Of a stretch of DNA of 64,000 bases, positions 34,098-45,161 are shown in pieces; position 1 is the stretch's first letter; every line of letters starts with the position of its first letter. Made by a program: the position numbers and the translations under genes. The notes beneath the pieces are model-generated. The model ran no database searches and was not told where the DNA came from. It was given only the letters and a program-made list of their open reading frames with translations. The DNA is from Chalciporus piperatus (Eukaryota > Basidiomycota > Agaricomycetes > Boletales > Boletaceae): positions 1 through 64,000 of the forward strand of contig JBBPTG010000086.1 of assembly GCA_038093975.1 (NCBI GenBank), written 5' to 3'.

Positions 34098-34201
34098 TAG
34101 TCTGGTAACCAGCCCGTCTATGAGGCAAGCCGTCGATAGACGGTCTGGTAAATTTGGGAGTGGCGCAAGGGGGGTGAGCGGATCCGCACGATAACGTGAC
34201 C
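34098..34201 (+). repeat. Left terminal inverted repeat, 104 bp
   Basis: Starts TAGTCTGGTAACCAG and ends GCACGATAACGTGACC. Within it, ACCAGCCCGTCTAT and ATAGACGGTCTGGT are near-perfect reverse complements 14 bp apart, so the repeat itself can form a hairpin. Confidence 0.9.
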
Positions 34202-34324
34202 CTTGTCCAATAAGATAACTCGTGTTTTCCAATGAAAAACATTCTGGTATCATTTACCATTCGTCCTCGAAATTAATTAAGGGTGCTATCTCGACGCGTC
34301 GACGCTTCTATCAATCCGAGTCCT

Positions 34325-34830
34325 ATGGACGACGAGCTCGTTGCGCCGTTCGTCAAGGCAGTTCGGTGGGCTCCGTTAGATGTCCTTATCCAACTCTCGT
34401 CAACGTTAATCAACGATCGACTGCCCCACGATTACCTGGCGACACTGAAGGATGACGATAAACTCGACGCGCTCCGAGCATGTATGATCGTGGCGTTCCT
34501 TACCGAAGGACGCGTTGTACCACGCGTTTTTCAGCTTCGGGCTTCCCTCGAGATGCTACACCAACACGACAGTGTCATTATTGCCGGTACTGGCAGTGGG
34601 AAGACATTATGCTTGTTGATACCAATTCTACTTCGTCCGGAGTCGATATCCATAACTATATCTCCGTTAAAATGCCTCCAAACAACTCAGGTGAGATGAA
34701 GAATAATGCTCATTGTGGGAGATAGGTACTACCATGATCCAGATGCTCGAGAGTGAGAAGTTTCGGATCAAAACAATCGCGATAAATGAGGACACTCCGG
34801 ACGACGAAGACCTCTGGAAGGTGAGTCAAG
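34325..34830 (+). pseudogene. RecQ/DEAD-type helicase, N-terminal fragment
   Basis: The frame from MDDELVAPFVKAVRWAPLD reaches a helicase start: VFQLRASLEMLHQHDSVIIA, then AGTGSGKT (Walker A, motif I) and ITISPLKCLQTTQ (motif Ia region). After a probable intron comes IKTIAINEDTPDDEDLWK. All later motifs (DEAH/DEAD box, motifs III-VI) are missing. The intron join is out of phase by my reading, which suggests decay. Known full-length relatives are multicopy in Agaricomycete genomes. As a fragment it cannot be an active helicase. Confidence 0.65.
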
Positions 34831-34849
34831 CGGGAACTTGAACTATGAT

Positions 34850-35922
34850 GCGAGTATTTTATTAAGCGAGTTTGATCTCGTAGAGAATCGCAAACGTGCC
34901 GGACTGAACTTTTGCGGGTGCAGAATCTCGCTGTTCGACGAATATCGATGTCTTGATGTTGATGTTATCCCAACAGAGAACGTGAAGACCGCGAGCAATA
35001 CAACGAGCACGCTCGAGGCTCTCCGACGCGAGTTGCTTCAGTAGCTTGGTGAGCAACGAGAATGATACACAAAGTCCACATTTGTGGAGGGCCTCGATGG
35101 TCTGACATGAAGCTCCATTCGTCCAAAGGAAGAGCGTGAAGGGTATTGCAAAGAATTGAGCCTGCTGTGATCGCTCCTTAGCGAGTTGGGTGACGGGTCA
35201 CGATAACATTGCAGGCCTTCGAAAAATTAATCTATTGGAGTTCTAAACGAAACAGATATGTCTATGGTGACACACGACTTAATCTTATTATGCTCCTTTG
35301 CACGTTTCGTCTCCGCAGCGACCTGGAGGATGTGACCGAGGGTCGGGGCACTGCTATCGACAAGCGGACCGATAAACACGTCGACGTCCCACGTCAAGAG
35401 GCTATCTGGAGTTGTGGTGTTGATTGTCCATGCGAGCGCATTCTTTATCTCGTCCATCTCTCTTGCGATCTTGTCCGAAACGAGCTCGATAGCGTCACGG
35501 TGTGGTTCCATGCAGGAGAGAAAGGCGACACGACCTCGTTTATCTCCAAAAACGCGGTCTAACAGTTTGGTCAACTTGCCAGACGGGTTGGCGAAGAAGC
35601 GGTCCAGATAGATCACAAATTCAGCTTTGTCCGACTGCAGGATGTGAAGGACGAAGTCGAGGAGTGATATGCGGCCATCCCGAAGGATTTTCAATGCTTT
35701 TCGAAGGCGTTTGTCACGACTGTATCGCGCACTGTCCACGGTCTCATCGTCGGAGTCCATGATGTTGATGTTCTGTGCGAGGGATGACTTGGGGATGAAG
35801 GGAGTACGTTGTGTAGGCTTACGAGGAGACTTAGCAGGGCTTAGATAAGAGGTTATCCTACGGTAGCTACGGGCCGGCTGTCTTACCAGGAAGAAAGGTC
35901 CAAAAAGAGACTTGACGGTCAC
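34850..35922 (-). pseudogene. DUF6589-like protein, N-terminal part
   Basis: A minus-strand frame begins just inside the right inverted repeat (MTVKSLFGPFFLVRQPARSY) and runs as one exon to about 35227: SRDKRLRKALKILRDGRISL, LLDFVLHILQSDKAEF, SGKLTKLLDRVFGDKRGR, LTWDVDVFIGPLVDSSAPTL, HILQVAAETKRAKEHNK. A second stretch at 35056-34862 continues ERARCIARGLHVLCWDNINI and FVEQRDSAPAKVQSGTFAIL. The LLDF..., W.D.....AP..., and WDNINI...FVEQR wording is that of a multicopy Agaricomycete family that I place, from memory, with DUF6589. The remaining C-terminal part is lost. It may be transposon encoded. Confidence 0.6.
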
Positions 35923-36020
35923 GTTATCGTGCGGATCCGCTCACCCCCCTTGCGCCACTCCCAAATTTACCAGTCCGTCTATCGACGGCTTGCCTCATAG
36001 ACGGATTGGTCACCAGTCTA
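35917..36020 (-). repeat. Right terminal inverted repeat, 104 bp
   Basis: Reverse complement of the left repeat with five substitutions (outer end TAGACTGGTGACCAA on the minus strand). The DUF6589-like start codon lies within its inner edge. Confidence 0.9.
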
Positions 36021-36029
36021 AATACACAC
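36021..36029. repeat. Target-site duplication, right (AATACACAC)
   Basis: Exact copy of 34089-34097, directly outside the right terminal inverted repeat. Confidence 0.85.
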
Positions 36030-36131
36030 ACTTGGTATGTTACATCCTGTTAAGCAGGACAGAATAAAATACAACTACTCAGAAAAGCACCTTTAGATCG
36101 TTACAAAACACTCCCGAGTGTTTGCTTCGCA

Positions 36132-38783
36132 TCACAAGTACTTGTGCCTTTCGGCCGACCATTTCTTGTCGGGGTCGTACAAAACCCCCTCCTTAGACAT
36201 GCACCATTCGATGACTGCACAAGGTGGCCACAAGCCTTCAGGCTCATCGCCGGCATCCTGGAGAAGCAGCGCGACTACACCGTGTGCCGGCACGGCGTGT
36301 GCTGTGAAGTTCCTCGCTGTGGTGCCATTGTCGGTGTGAGCCCAAAGGTCCTGGGTTGAAAATGAGCACCTTCGTTGAGGAATGAGCCTGAGCCAGACGA
36401 CTTACTCGGACGGAGTACTGTCTTCCTGCTCGGATCCAGGGAGACTCGGTGAGGTTGAAGAACATATCCGCAGGTTCGTCCAACGTGTTGATCTATTCCA
36501 GATCAGCGGGGAAACAAGTCTACGGAGACGAAGCTACGCACGAGCATGAAGACTGTGCCGTTCTGGCTTTCACCGCTCCAATACTGTGCGGGATGTGTTG
36601 CGTTGCTGACATAGTTCGGCTAATGCCATACTCAACCAAACCATTCAGGGAGAAGTGATGCAGACTCGCTTACGTTGATGCCCCATCGGAAAGGCGAGAT
36701 GCTGGTGCCCACGACAGGGTCTTGGTTGATTGCAATAATCTCGCGGTTGGTAAGGATCTCGATACTTTGCTTGCTGATCCTCTCCAACTAAGTGAATAAC
36801 TCATATCAGGGCTTGTCCACTATTCCTTTTGCGGGGAGACACTCACGTTAAGACTGATCAACAAGGGAGATTTCATAAAGGCCCAGGCGGTAAAGTGTGT
36901 CTTGGATTCCTCGTAGTTCAAATCACCGTTCCCTCTTGAGATCGGGATGAGTGATAGGGAGAGCATGAGATCCAACACATCACTCACATTTCCAGCTGAG
37001 GAGTTGTGTTTAGCTCAATGGCAAATCGCTTGGAAGCTGCTGGGAGCACTCACGATATCCATGTCATTGTGGCCGTAAAAATCAGTGGCCCAGGTATAGA
37101 AAGAATTCCTGGCAAACACGATCAGAATCTCACAAACGAGAAGGCAACGTTCATGTCTAACTGATTAATTAGATTCGCCATAGACTTCCAATTCGCCCCT
37201 GTATGGTAGTCCGGTAATGAGCGTCAATCTCGCGTTTCGGGACGTACGTACCGATATCGCTCGTAGTCTTGTATGAATTTCAGACAATCTACAAGTTGAA
37301 GGCTGCTGGATCACTCACCCGCCAGCTCTGTCCGAACTTTCTTGCCCATAGCCATCCTTGTTCCTAGAAGAGTATGTGGGTGAAATAGTCGGGGCACAGC
37401 ATAAAGAGCTTACCCTTCCCCACTGGCAGATAGACAAGAATAATGAGGGTTTACCGGTAGACTCGGAGAGATCCGCGATGGCGTGCGCCATGCGCTCATA
37501 TCCTGTACGACGGTTCAGATGTCAACATTCAGAGTCCAAAGTCAAGGCGATCCAACTCACGGCCCATGATGTTCTCTCTTGTAATGTTGTCAAATGGCAC
37601 GGCACAATTGTCATACCTGAGAGAGAATAGAGGTTAGCACACACTCTTGATTTCGCGCAGCATGGGCAGAATGTACCCACTTGAGATAATCGAAACCCCA
37701 TTCTTCCTGGAACAATTTCGCGTCCCTATGCGAGCATTAACACTTTCCCGATCGGAGATCTGAAGGATACGTGCCTTTCTTCATTCTGATATGAACCAGG
37801 GTATAACTGGCAAGTAAACCATCCTGAGTCGCTGTACTGTTGCGCCAACGTTAGAGATGAAAACGACGTGGAATATGGGCCTTACTATTCCTGCACGGCT
37901 ACATGGCGCTCCATATGAACATGATGGACCAACGGAAAGTAACAACAAACTTACAAACCCAGGTCATGAATCTGGTCCGTCAATGACCGCATACCAGACG
38001 GGAATTTGGTCTTGCCTATAACTGAGTCAAGCCATCGTCCATTACAAGTATTGAGACGACTCACTTGCGAGGATGTCTCCCTTGGAGCTCCGTTGTTTCT
38101 CTGAGTAACAGTCATCGATGTTGATGTGGTTGTAGCCGGCATCCTGAGTTACAGAAACGATCAACGAGTGCGCATACAAGGAGCTGTCCGATGGGTACCT
38201 GAAGTCCGAGCGACTTCATCAACTTCGCAGTCTTGAGGACGAGGTGCTCGTTGATATTACACTAATGGAACGATCATGAGACCATTCTCACTTGCGCAAT
38301 GGAGAGGGACCCACATAATACGCATTCCACGCTAACGGTCGACATTAAACATTCCTCACCATAGTACTCGGAGATGACGCGAGCACTCACTGTTGTATCC
38401 CATAACTGCCAAGGCCTACGTGAGCCACGCCTCTCGTCGAGCGGCATCATACACACTCACCCGGAAGCTTCCCCACTCTGTCAATCTCCCCAGCAGGCTG
38501 CGCATACTTTCCATGATGGATGAGCAACGTCGATAATCCAAGGATCGCAGCAATAGTGAACGCGAGAATACCCCAGGAGGAACCCTTGAGTTTGCTTCGA
38601 GGTGATCGCGCCTCTGCTGCGTGTGCGTAGTGATGTTGATCAGCTTCGTCACCTCCCGATCTCCGTTGTCCACGGGTGCGGGCTGTTTCGGAGGCATGGA
38701 GAAACGGACTAGCACTCACGATAACCCAGCAGGGGCGTGCTGGACGAGGATACCAGCGGATCGGATGGTGGCTTGTGGTTCAT
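36132..38783 (-). CDS. GH27 alpha-galactosidase, putative type II membrane protein
   Basis: Retaining alpha-galactosidase family. The start at 38783 (MNHKPPSDPLVSSSSTPLLG) and a 37-nt intron lead to a basic, His-rich segment and then SSWGILAFTIAAILGLSTLL, which looks like a signal anchor some 60 residues in, not a cleavable signal. GH27 motifs follow over about a dozen exons: RVGKLPG, MGYNTWNAYHCNI-like opening, DAGYNHINIDDC, TKFPSGMRSLTDQIHDLGL, YDNCAVPFDNITREN with the nucleophile Asp, HNDMDI with the acid/base Asp region, and [13 protein letters not shown]. The C terminus ends ERHKYL. The usual acid/base segment is NDPDM; here it reads NDMDM/NDMDI. The start and N-terminal intron are inferred. 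Confidence 0.8.
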
Positions 38784-39052
38784 TGAAAGTTGGGGGGATC
38801 AGTACGATGTCGACGAAGAACGGTGTCAACGACCCTTCGTCGTCGTTGCGGGGAAGAAATGCCGGGTGCGGGGTCAGGCGGTCATGCTAAATAGTCCCGG
38901 CGCCTCGTGGTTCTCACATTAGCGCTCCACTGAGACACATCAGTGACACATCTTGCCAACTACGGTTCTGGTACACAACATCCCTTTGATTACAGAAACA
39001 TGGAAAACAGCGACACCAATGTTTATACAAACAGCATTCGCTCTAGCTGTAC

Positions 39053-41412
39053 CTAGTGCCATTCTCAGCGGTGCATTGTGAGTCTGCCTGGCCAGCACAA
39101 AGAGGTGTAAGACCAGCAGGTTCATTACCAGCATCCTGGAGCAACAGAGCAACGACACCGTGGGGTGCAACAGCAGTCGCAGTGTAGCTACGCACGGCAG
39201 TGCCATTGCTAGTGTGGGTCCACAGATCCTAGATACAAGATAATGTGAATACCACGCTCGCAGAATAATAAGGAGCGAAGAATGTTGATTGACGATGTCA
39301 CGTACCCTGACAGAGTACTGGCGACCAGCACGGATCCATGGGGATTCAGTCAAGTTGAAGGTCATGTCGGCTGGCGTGTCCAAGGTGTTGATCTACCGCA
39401 GCATCACGGGGAACGTCAGCACTTCATTCCAATCATCGCGCACCAAACGCTTACCAGCATGAATACCGTTCCCGTCTTGCTCGGACCACTCCAGTACTGA
39501 GCTGGGTAAGAAGAGTTAAACGTCCAGTCGGGCTATACTGTGTAAGAAAGCCAATCACAGCACGGTCAAGTATTTGGAGCTTACATTCAGACCCCAGCGG
39601 AAGGGCGAAACGCTGACGCCGTAGACTGGGTCTTGGTTGATAGCAATGATCTCAGGGTTCTTGTAAACGCTGAGCATCTCCTGGCTGATTGTTGCGAGCT
39701 AATACCAGTTTCAAAAATCTGGGGTCGACAGAAGGACACGTCAACTCACGTTAGTACCAATCAACAAGGGAGCTTTCATGAGTGCCCAAGCTGTGAAGTG
39801 GGTCTTGGCTTCTTCGTAAGTGAAATTTCCGTTTCCAATTTCGAGCTAAGGTAGATGTGAGCGCTTGAGCGATCACGGTTTGCAAGGTTTGATAGGGAAA
39901 GTCACCATATCGGGGTCGTTGCGTCCATAGAAGTTAGTGGCTTGAGTGATGAAAGAAGCACTAGCGGCGTGTTCAGATACATTTCGACAGTCAACCAGAA
40001 TGGATGGTGCTCACCCGTTAATAATGCTTGCAATGGAGTTCCAGAAAGGGCCAATGTCGCCGTTAACCTATGCAAGCCATAACCGGTTATGCGCCATTCT
40101 TTTCAGAGATCTAACCTAGTACTTACCCTCCAACTGTGACCCATGGAGCCACCCCAACTTCGATCCAAGAGTCAGTTGAGAAAGACAAGAAACCTGCTAA
40201 TACATACAGCCAGACTTGACTCTAAGCACTGCCATGTGAGCGAAAAGCAACACTTCACCAGATATCAGACTCACCCATCCCCACTCGCACAAGCTGAACG
40301 TAAATGTTGTTTTAGTTTTCTGAGCAACCTTAGCCAGCGCATCGGTCATTCGCTGGTACTCTGTGCCATGCAACGATGAGGGAGCAAATGCGCAGATAAA
40401 ACGCCTGACTTACTGCCAATCATGCCCTCTTGAATGATATCATCGAAGGGAACTGAGAGAACGTCAGTATTGTAGCAGGAACATGCAAACCCAGAAATAG
40501 CGTACTTGCGCAGTTATCATACCTGGGGGCAACAATTAATACTACATCGCACCCGGGAAAACAAGGAGAAAACTAACTTTAAGTAGTCGAAGCCCCAAGA
40601 TTGGAATGTCATAGCGTCTTGTTCTTCGTGCATAAAGGAACCGGGGTACCCCGCACAGGTAAACCAACCAGAATCAGAGTACTAGACAGGACGTGGTTAA
40701 TCAAGAACTATCTTATCTCCCAGGTCACTTACGATGCCGGCGTGGCTGAACGACAGAGAGAACATTGAGCACAGTATTTCCGCATCTCAAGAAGGGTATA
40801 CTCACAAGCCCATCTCGTGCAACTGGCTTGTCAGGCTGTTCATGTTGGGGAAGCGAATAGGGTCTGATGTCATTCTAATGTCAGCGAACCGTATTGATTC
40901 ATGGGTAAGCACAAGACTAACCGGACAGAACCTCTCCTGTAGAGCTGCGGTTCTTGGATGCCCAGCAATCGTCCAGGTTGACATGGTTATAACCGAGGTC
41001 CTGAGGAGCTGTGAGCAGTCCATAGGAGACTCGAACGCGAGGAAACCCACCAAGAGGCCATAATCTTTCATATATTGAGCAGTCTGAATTATCATGGTTG
41101 CATTCACGTTGCACTATAACATAAATGAAGTTAGCGTGCGCCAAGGATGAGTACTGAGTAATGATCGAGAACTAACCTGGAATGCATTCCAGGCTGCCGA
41201 GCATGCTGGTCAGCTCCACACCAACGATGAATTCCACGAGCACCTACCATTATAGCCCATAGCTAGGTGGTGATTTCAGTACCTCCGCGTGGCGACAACG
41301 GGGAGTAGGTCAACTCACCTGGAAGCTTGCCGACACCATTCTGGATTGCGATAACGGACGAAGCAGCGGATAGGATACCAACAGCGGCTCCCAACGTTTT
41401 AAGGGAAGCCAT
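39053..41412 (-). CDS. GH27 alpha-galactosidase, secreted form
   Basis: Second GH27 gene, directly upstream of the first on the same strand. A cleavable signal peptide is likely ([20 protein letters not shown], then [11 protein letters not shown]). Motifs: [52 protein letters not shown] with the nucleophile Asp, [26 protein letters not shown] wording, and a C-terminal beta domain with [20 protein letters not shown] ending in ENGTRYS. Exons are many and short. Compared with its neighbour it has the canonical NDPDM and no membrane anchor. Probably extracellular, acting on galactosides of plant material. Confidence 0.85.
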
Positions 41413-42435
41413 CTCGAGTAGTCTGATCTCAAACGAAGCTACCGTAGCGCCTCAGCTCCTCCCGCTTTTAAACTGTGGATTTAGCCGTAATCCGGGCCAT
41501 TGGAACCCATGATGCACTCTCGTGACTGGGGAAGAAACGCACCTTGTGATACTAATCAACGAGTTAGAAAGCTTACCGAAACCTATTTGCCTGACTTGGG
41601 AAGGTTTGAAACACAGGAAGAAGGTCTGGATGTACCATTTATAGAGGGGGTTTACGCGAGAACGGTCATGATCTCTGGCATGAGGCCGGGCACGCGGTTA
41701 TAGAATGGACAAAAATGAAAAGGAGCGCGCCGATTGATAGGCAGGGTTTAGATATTTCGATATACCGGTGGTGAAATGCTTCGAGCTCTTCGAGCTACAT
41801 ACTCATATGAAAACCCCAAAGACGGAGGTCCTCAGCTGATCTGGATCCATCTTCATGGCGAAACATTTACTCGAATCAGAAACAACGCCGCATGTTGGTC
41901 CGCACGGAACCTTCTGCGTCCATACGTTGAACATGTGAGCAAGTCTGGCGTGGAGGAGCTCCACAGTGATCCACTCGGTAGTCAATTCTAAAAGATTCTA
42001 ACCGACGTCACTCCCTGTTCTTCTTGCCGGAACAAGGAAATTCCATCCTCAAGTGCGTGAAGCGACGGGCCGCAAGAACGTCAGATGACAGTGAGATAGA
42101 AGTTCAGCGTCAAGCAAGATGTGTGTAAGTTCGGTCAAGTTTCGGTGAGACTTTGTTTACACTTCAAGTTGGCAGTCCTGGGAGACATCTGTCTCCATAT
42201 GTGGAATGTCAGTGTGGAATGTCAAGAGGGTAGCATTCCCATTGCAACCATTCAAGTAGACTCTGTCGTACTCGTACGATCATTATGCGTATGGATAAGC
42301 CTAATAGCGGGCGAGGATCTAATAGTGATCCAATCGTACTATGCTAGTGGTGAGGATGTACTTCAAACAAGTCCAAACACGATCTGTGGCGATCAACGAG
42401 TGTACCGTGCTGGATATCGCTTGACCATCGCCATC
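41413..42435. other. Intergenic region, about 1 kb
   Basis: Lies between the start of the secreted GH27 gene and the SmD1 start. Open frames are short and show no domain. It should contain both promoters. I see no RNA gene or repeat. Confidence 0.4.
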
Positions 42436-43000
42436 ATGAAGCTCGTCAGGTAAATCCGTCTCTTTGGTGTCTGTTCCCGAGCTTTGACCTGACCATAGAA
42501 CGAATCTTCACCATCCATTCCCATTTTGCACTTGGAAAAGCTGAGACAACATGTCGCTGACGTCCATTTTCTTTGGTTTATCGTATCCAGGTTCTTGATG
42601 AAATTGAACAACGAAACTGTCTCCATCGAGCTAAAGAATGGATCAGTTGTGCATGGGACGATCACTGGTGTGTTTATTATCGTCGGTTTGTCCATATGTT
42701 TGGGGCTCTGACCCCTCTCGGATAGGCGTCGACATGCAGATGAATACGTATCTCAAAACCGTCAAAATGACCACTCGCAATCGCGATCCTGTTGCCCTTG
42801 ACTCGCTTTCTATCCGTGGAAACAACATCCGCTACTTTATTCTTCCTGATGCACTTCCATTGGACACCCTTCTGGTCGACGATGCACCTAAACCCAAAGG
42901 AAGGAAGAAGGATGACGCTCGTGGGCGGGGGGGTAGTCGTGGTGCAAGGGTGGTGGAAAGGGCACGCGGAAGGGGCAGGGGTCGGGGTCGGGGTCGGTGA
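42436..43000 (+). CDS. Small nuclear ribonucleoprotein SmD1
   Basis: Core protein of spliceosomal snRNPs, part of the heptameric Sm ring on U snRNAs. Three exons (42436-42449, 42591-42667, 42726-43000) give 121 residues: [40 protein letters not shown] (Sm1), then [20 protein letters not shown] and [18 protein letters not shown] (Sm2). The C terminus is an RG-rich tail, a usual site for arginine methylation. The first exon is only 14 nt. Length and motifs are normal for SmD1. Confidence 0.95.
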
Positions 43001-43244
43001 TTATAATCGACCATTTGGCCAATGGGCAGTCAAAAGGATGTTGTGGGGGATGCCAGTTACTCATTGCACGTTCTCAAGCTGTTAATACCTGCTAAAATAT
43101 GGTTCCAGGCCGTGAGGGCTTGGCTTGTATCTTTTACTGTTGTCTATACTTTTTTTCCCGCTATCAAACGTGGGTTTGCGTCAAAGACACTTCGACCAAC
43201 GGGTATGCCATAGTCGCTAGTGGCTGTGCTGCCTAGTATCCTTG

Positions 43245-44891
43245 ATGTTTTTCAAGCGGTTCGCATCGACGTCTGCGGGGACACTACCTCTGACGATCCG
43301 CCAGATATTGGCTTCAGGACAAGACTCCACGAGCAGGATCAATGTCCACGGCTGGATAAAGTCCGTCAGAAAACAAAAGAACGTCACTTTTGCAGTCGTT
43401 AACGATGGGAGTTGTGCTTCGGGACTCCAGACCGTGGTGAGCAACAACCTGAACGTGAACTTTCAAGGGTGCGTCGTTTTTCGTGTATACTATGATTAAG
43501 ACTTACTTCCTTTTGACTTTGACGCGTTCAAACTTCCAGGTTAACGAATGGCGCGAGTGTTCGTGTGATCGGGTCAATTGTAACCAGTCCAGGGGCCGGT
43601 CAAGCAAAGGAACTCAAGGTGGACTCTATGGAGATACTCGGAGAGTGTAACCCCGATGTAAGCACGGGCATCTCAACTGTCTTCAGTCCGCTGATTGACC
43701 GACCCACTCGTCCTAGCTGTATCCGATCCAGAAGCAGTCACTCACTCTCGAGTACCTCCGGGATCACGCACACCTACGTCCCCGGACAGACACAAACGCC
43801 TCCATGCTTCGGCTTCGTAACTCACTCTTCAAATCTCTCCACGCCTTCTTCGAGGTACATTCCACCCCATCTACGACCCCCCTCACCCCTACTGACAGAA
43901 AGTCATCCAGAGTCAAGACTTTTGCTACGCTCATACCCCCGTCCTAACATCTAGTGACTGCGAAGGCGCAGGCGAAACTTTCCGCGTCACTTCATCATCC
44001 ACGTCCTCCCCATCTTCTAACCCAGAATCAGACCCAGCCTCCCAAGACTCCACCACCTCCGAATTCTTCTCCAAGCCTGCATACCTCACTGTCTCATCCC
44101 AACTCCATCTCGAAGCCCTCGCAGCCTCCCTAGCACGCGTATATACCCTCTCTCCCTGCTTCCGTGCGGAGCGGTCTCAGACGAACCGACATCTCGCAGA
44201 GTTTTGGATGCTCGAGGCGGAGTGGGCATTCACTAGACAGGTGGGGGACGTATGTGACCTCGTCGAAGCCTGTGTCAAGGACGCACTTAATGCCGGACAC
44301 GACGAACGTGCACTACTGATCAAAGGCGCAACGGGACACGACGAACGTGTCGCTATTCTCGAGGCCGCTGTTTCCTCGAGGCCCTGGGCACGAATGACTT
44401 ATACCGAAGCTGTCGCAGAACTCGAGAAACACCACGCCTCTCCGGCTTCCCGGACGCACCCATTCGCATTCGAGCCACGATGGGGACATGCACTACAAAG
44501 CGAACACGAGAAATGGTTGAGCGAAGTACTCGTCAAGGGCCCCGTCTTCGTCACAGATTACCCGAGTACCCTGAAACCATTCTATATGCGGGCGAACGAC
44601 GACGAGAAAACGGTCGCATGTTTTGATCTCTTGGTACCGCACGTCGGAGAGCTCGTGGGTGGATCGTTGAGGGAGGAACGGTTGCAAGTGTTACAGGAAC
44701 GGATGACCTCTCACGGGTTGGATCCTGCCGGAGAGGAATATGGGTGGTACACGGATCTTAGGAGGTATGGGAGCGCACCTCATGGTGGATTTGGGATGGG
44801 CTTTGAGAGATTGATTAGTTGGGTGAGTGGTATCGAGAACGTGCGCGAGTGCATAGCAATGCCTAGGTGGGCAAAGAGGATGTTGCTGTAG
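43245..44891 (+). CDS. Mitochondrial asparaginyl-tRNA synthetase
   Basis: Class II aminoacyl-tRNA synthetase charging mitochondrial tRNA-Asn. Four exons (43245-43468, 43540-43657, 43717-43854, 43899-44891) give 490 residues. The N terminus MFFKRFASTSAGTLPLTIRQ is a likely mitochondrial targeting sequence. The OB fold reads RINVHGWIKSVRKQKNVTF and GASVRVIGSIV. Catalytic core: LYPIQKQSLTLEYLRDHAHL, motif 2 region GAGETFRV, LEAEWAFT, FVTDYPSTLKPFYMR, and motif 3 HGGFGMGFERLISW. HLRPRTDT is typical of AsnRS/AspRS/LysRS, and DYP.....FYM of AsnRS. The long insertion with Ser/Thr/Pro (about SSSTSSPSSNPESDPAS) is a low-complexity loop. Confidence 0.9.
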
Positions 44892-45161
44892 CTGAGGCGT
44901 GGATAGGTAGAGCGACATTACAATAATATGGGAGCCAGAGATTCATCGATCTTGAGAGCGCCGAGGACTGCAACAGACAAAACTTAGGAATGCGATAAGG
45001 AAAGGAACCACAAAGTATCCCAGGGGCCCTACCAATCATCAGCAAAGGGCAAGGGCATGCATTAAGAGAACACCATTGGTATAACAAGGTATCGAGGGTA
45101 ATTAATGTAGACAAGACAATGGTCCAATTTAACAAGCAGGGATCAAGCAAGAGTCAGTGAA

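Larger units (their letters stand above)
34098..36020. mobile_element. TIR transposon, 1.92 kb, with helicase and DUF6589-like gene ends
   Basis: A DNA element bounded by 104-bp terminal inverted repeats (34098-34201 and 35917-36020) and a perfect 9-bp target duplication. The repeats differ at five positions. Inside, a RecQ/DEAD-type helicase reading frame starts near the left end and runs rightward, and a DUF6589-like frame starts near the right end and runs leftward. Both keep their N-terminal parts and lose the rest where they meet near 34840, which is what an internal deletion of a longer two-gene element would leave. Long TIRs with a 9-bp duplication recall Mutator-like elements, but no known transposase is visible. 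Confidence 0.8.

Noticed and set aside
34325..34830. Functional RecQ-type helicase gene
   Set aside because: Only the Walker A region and its surroundings are present; all later helicase motifs are missing and the piece lies inside a transposon.
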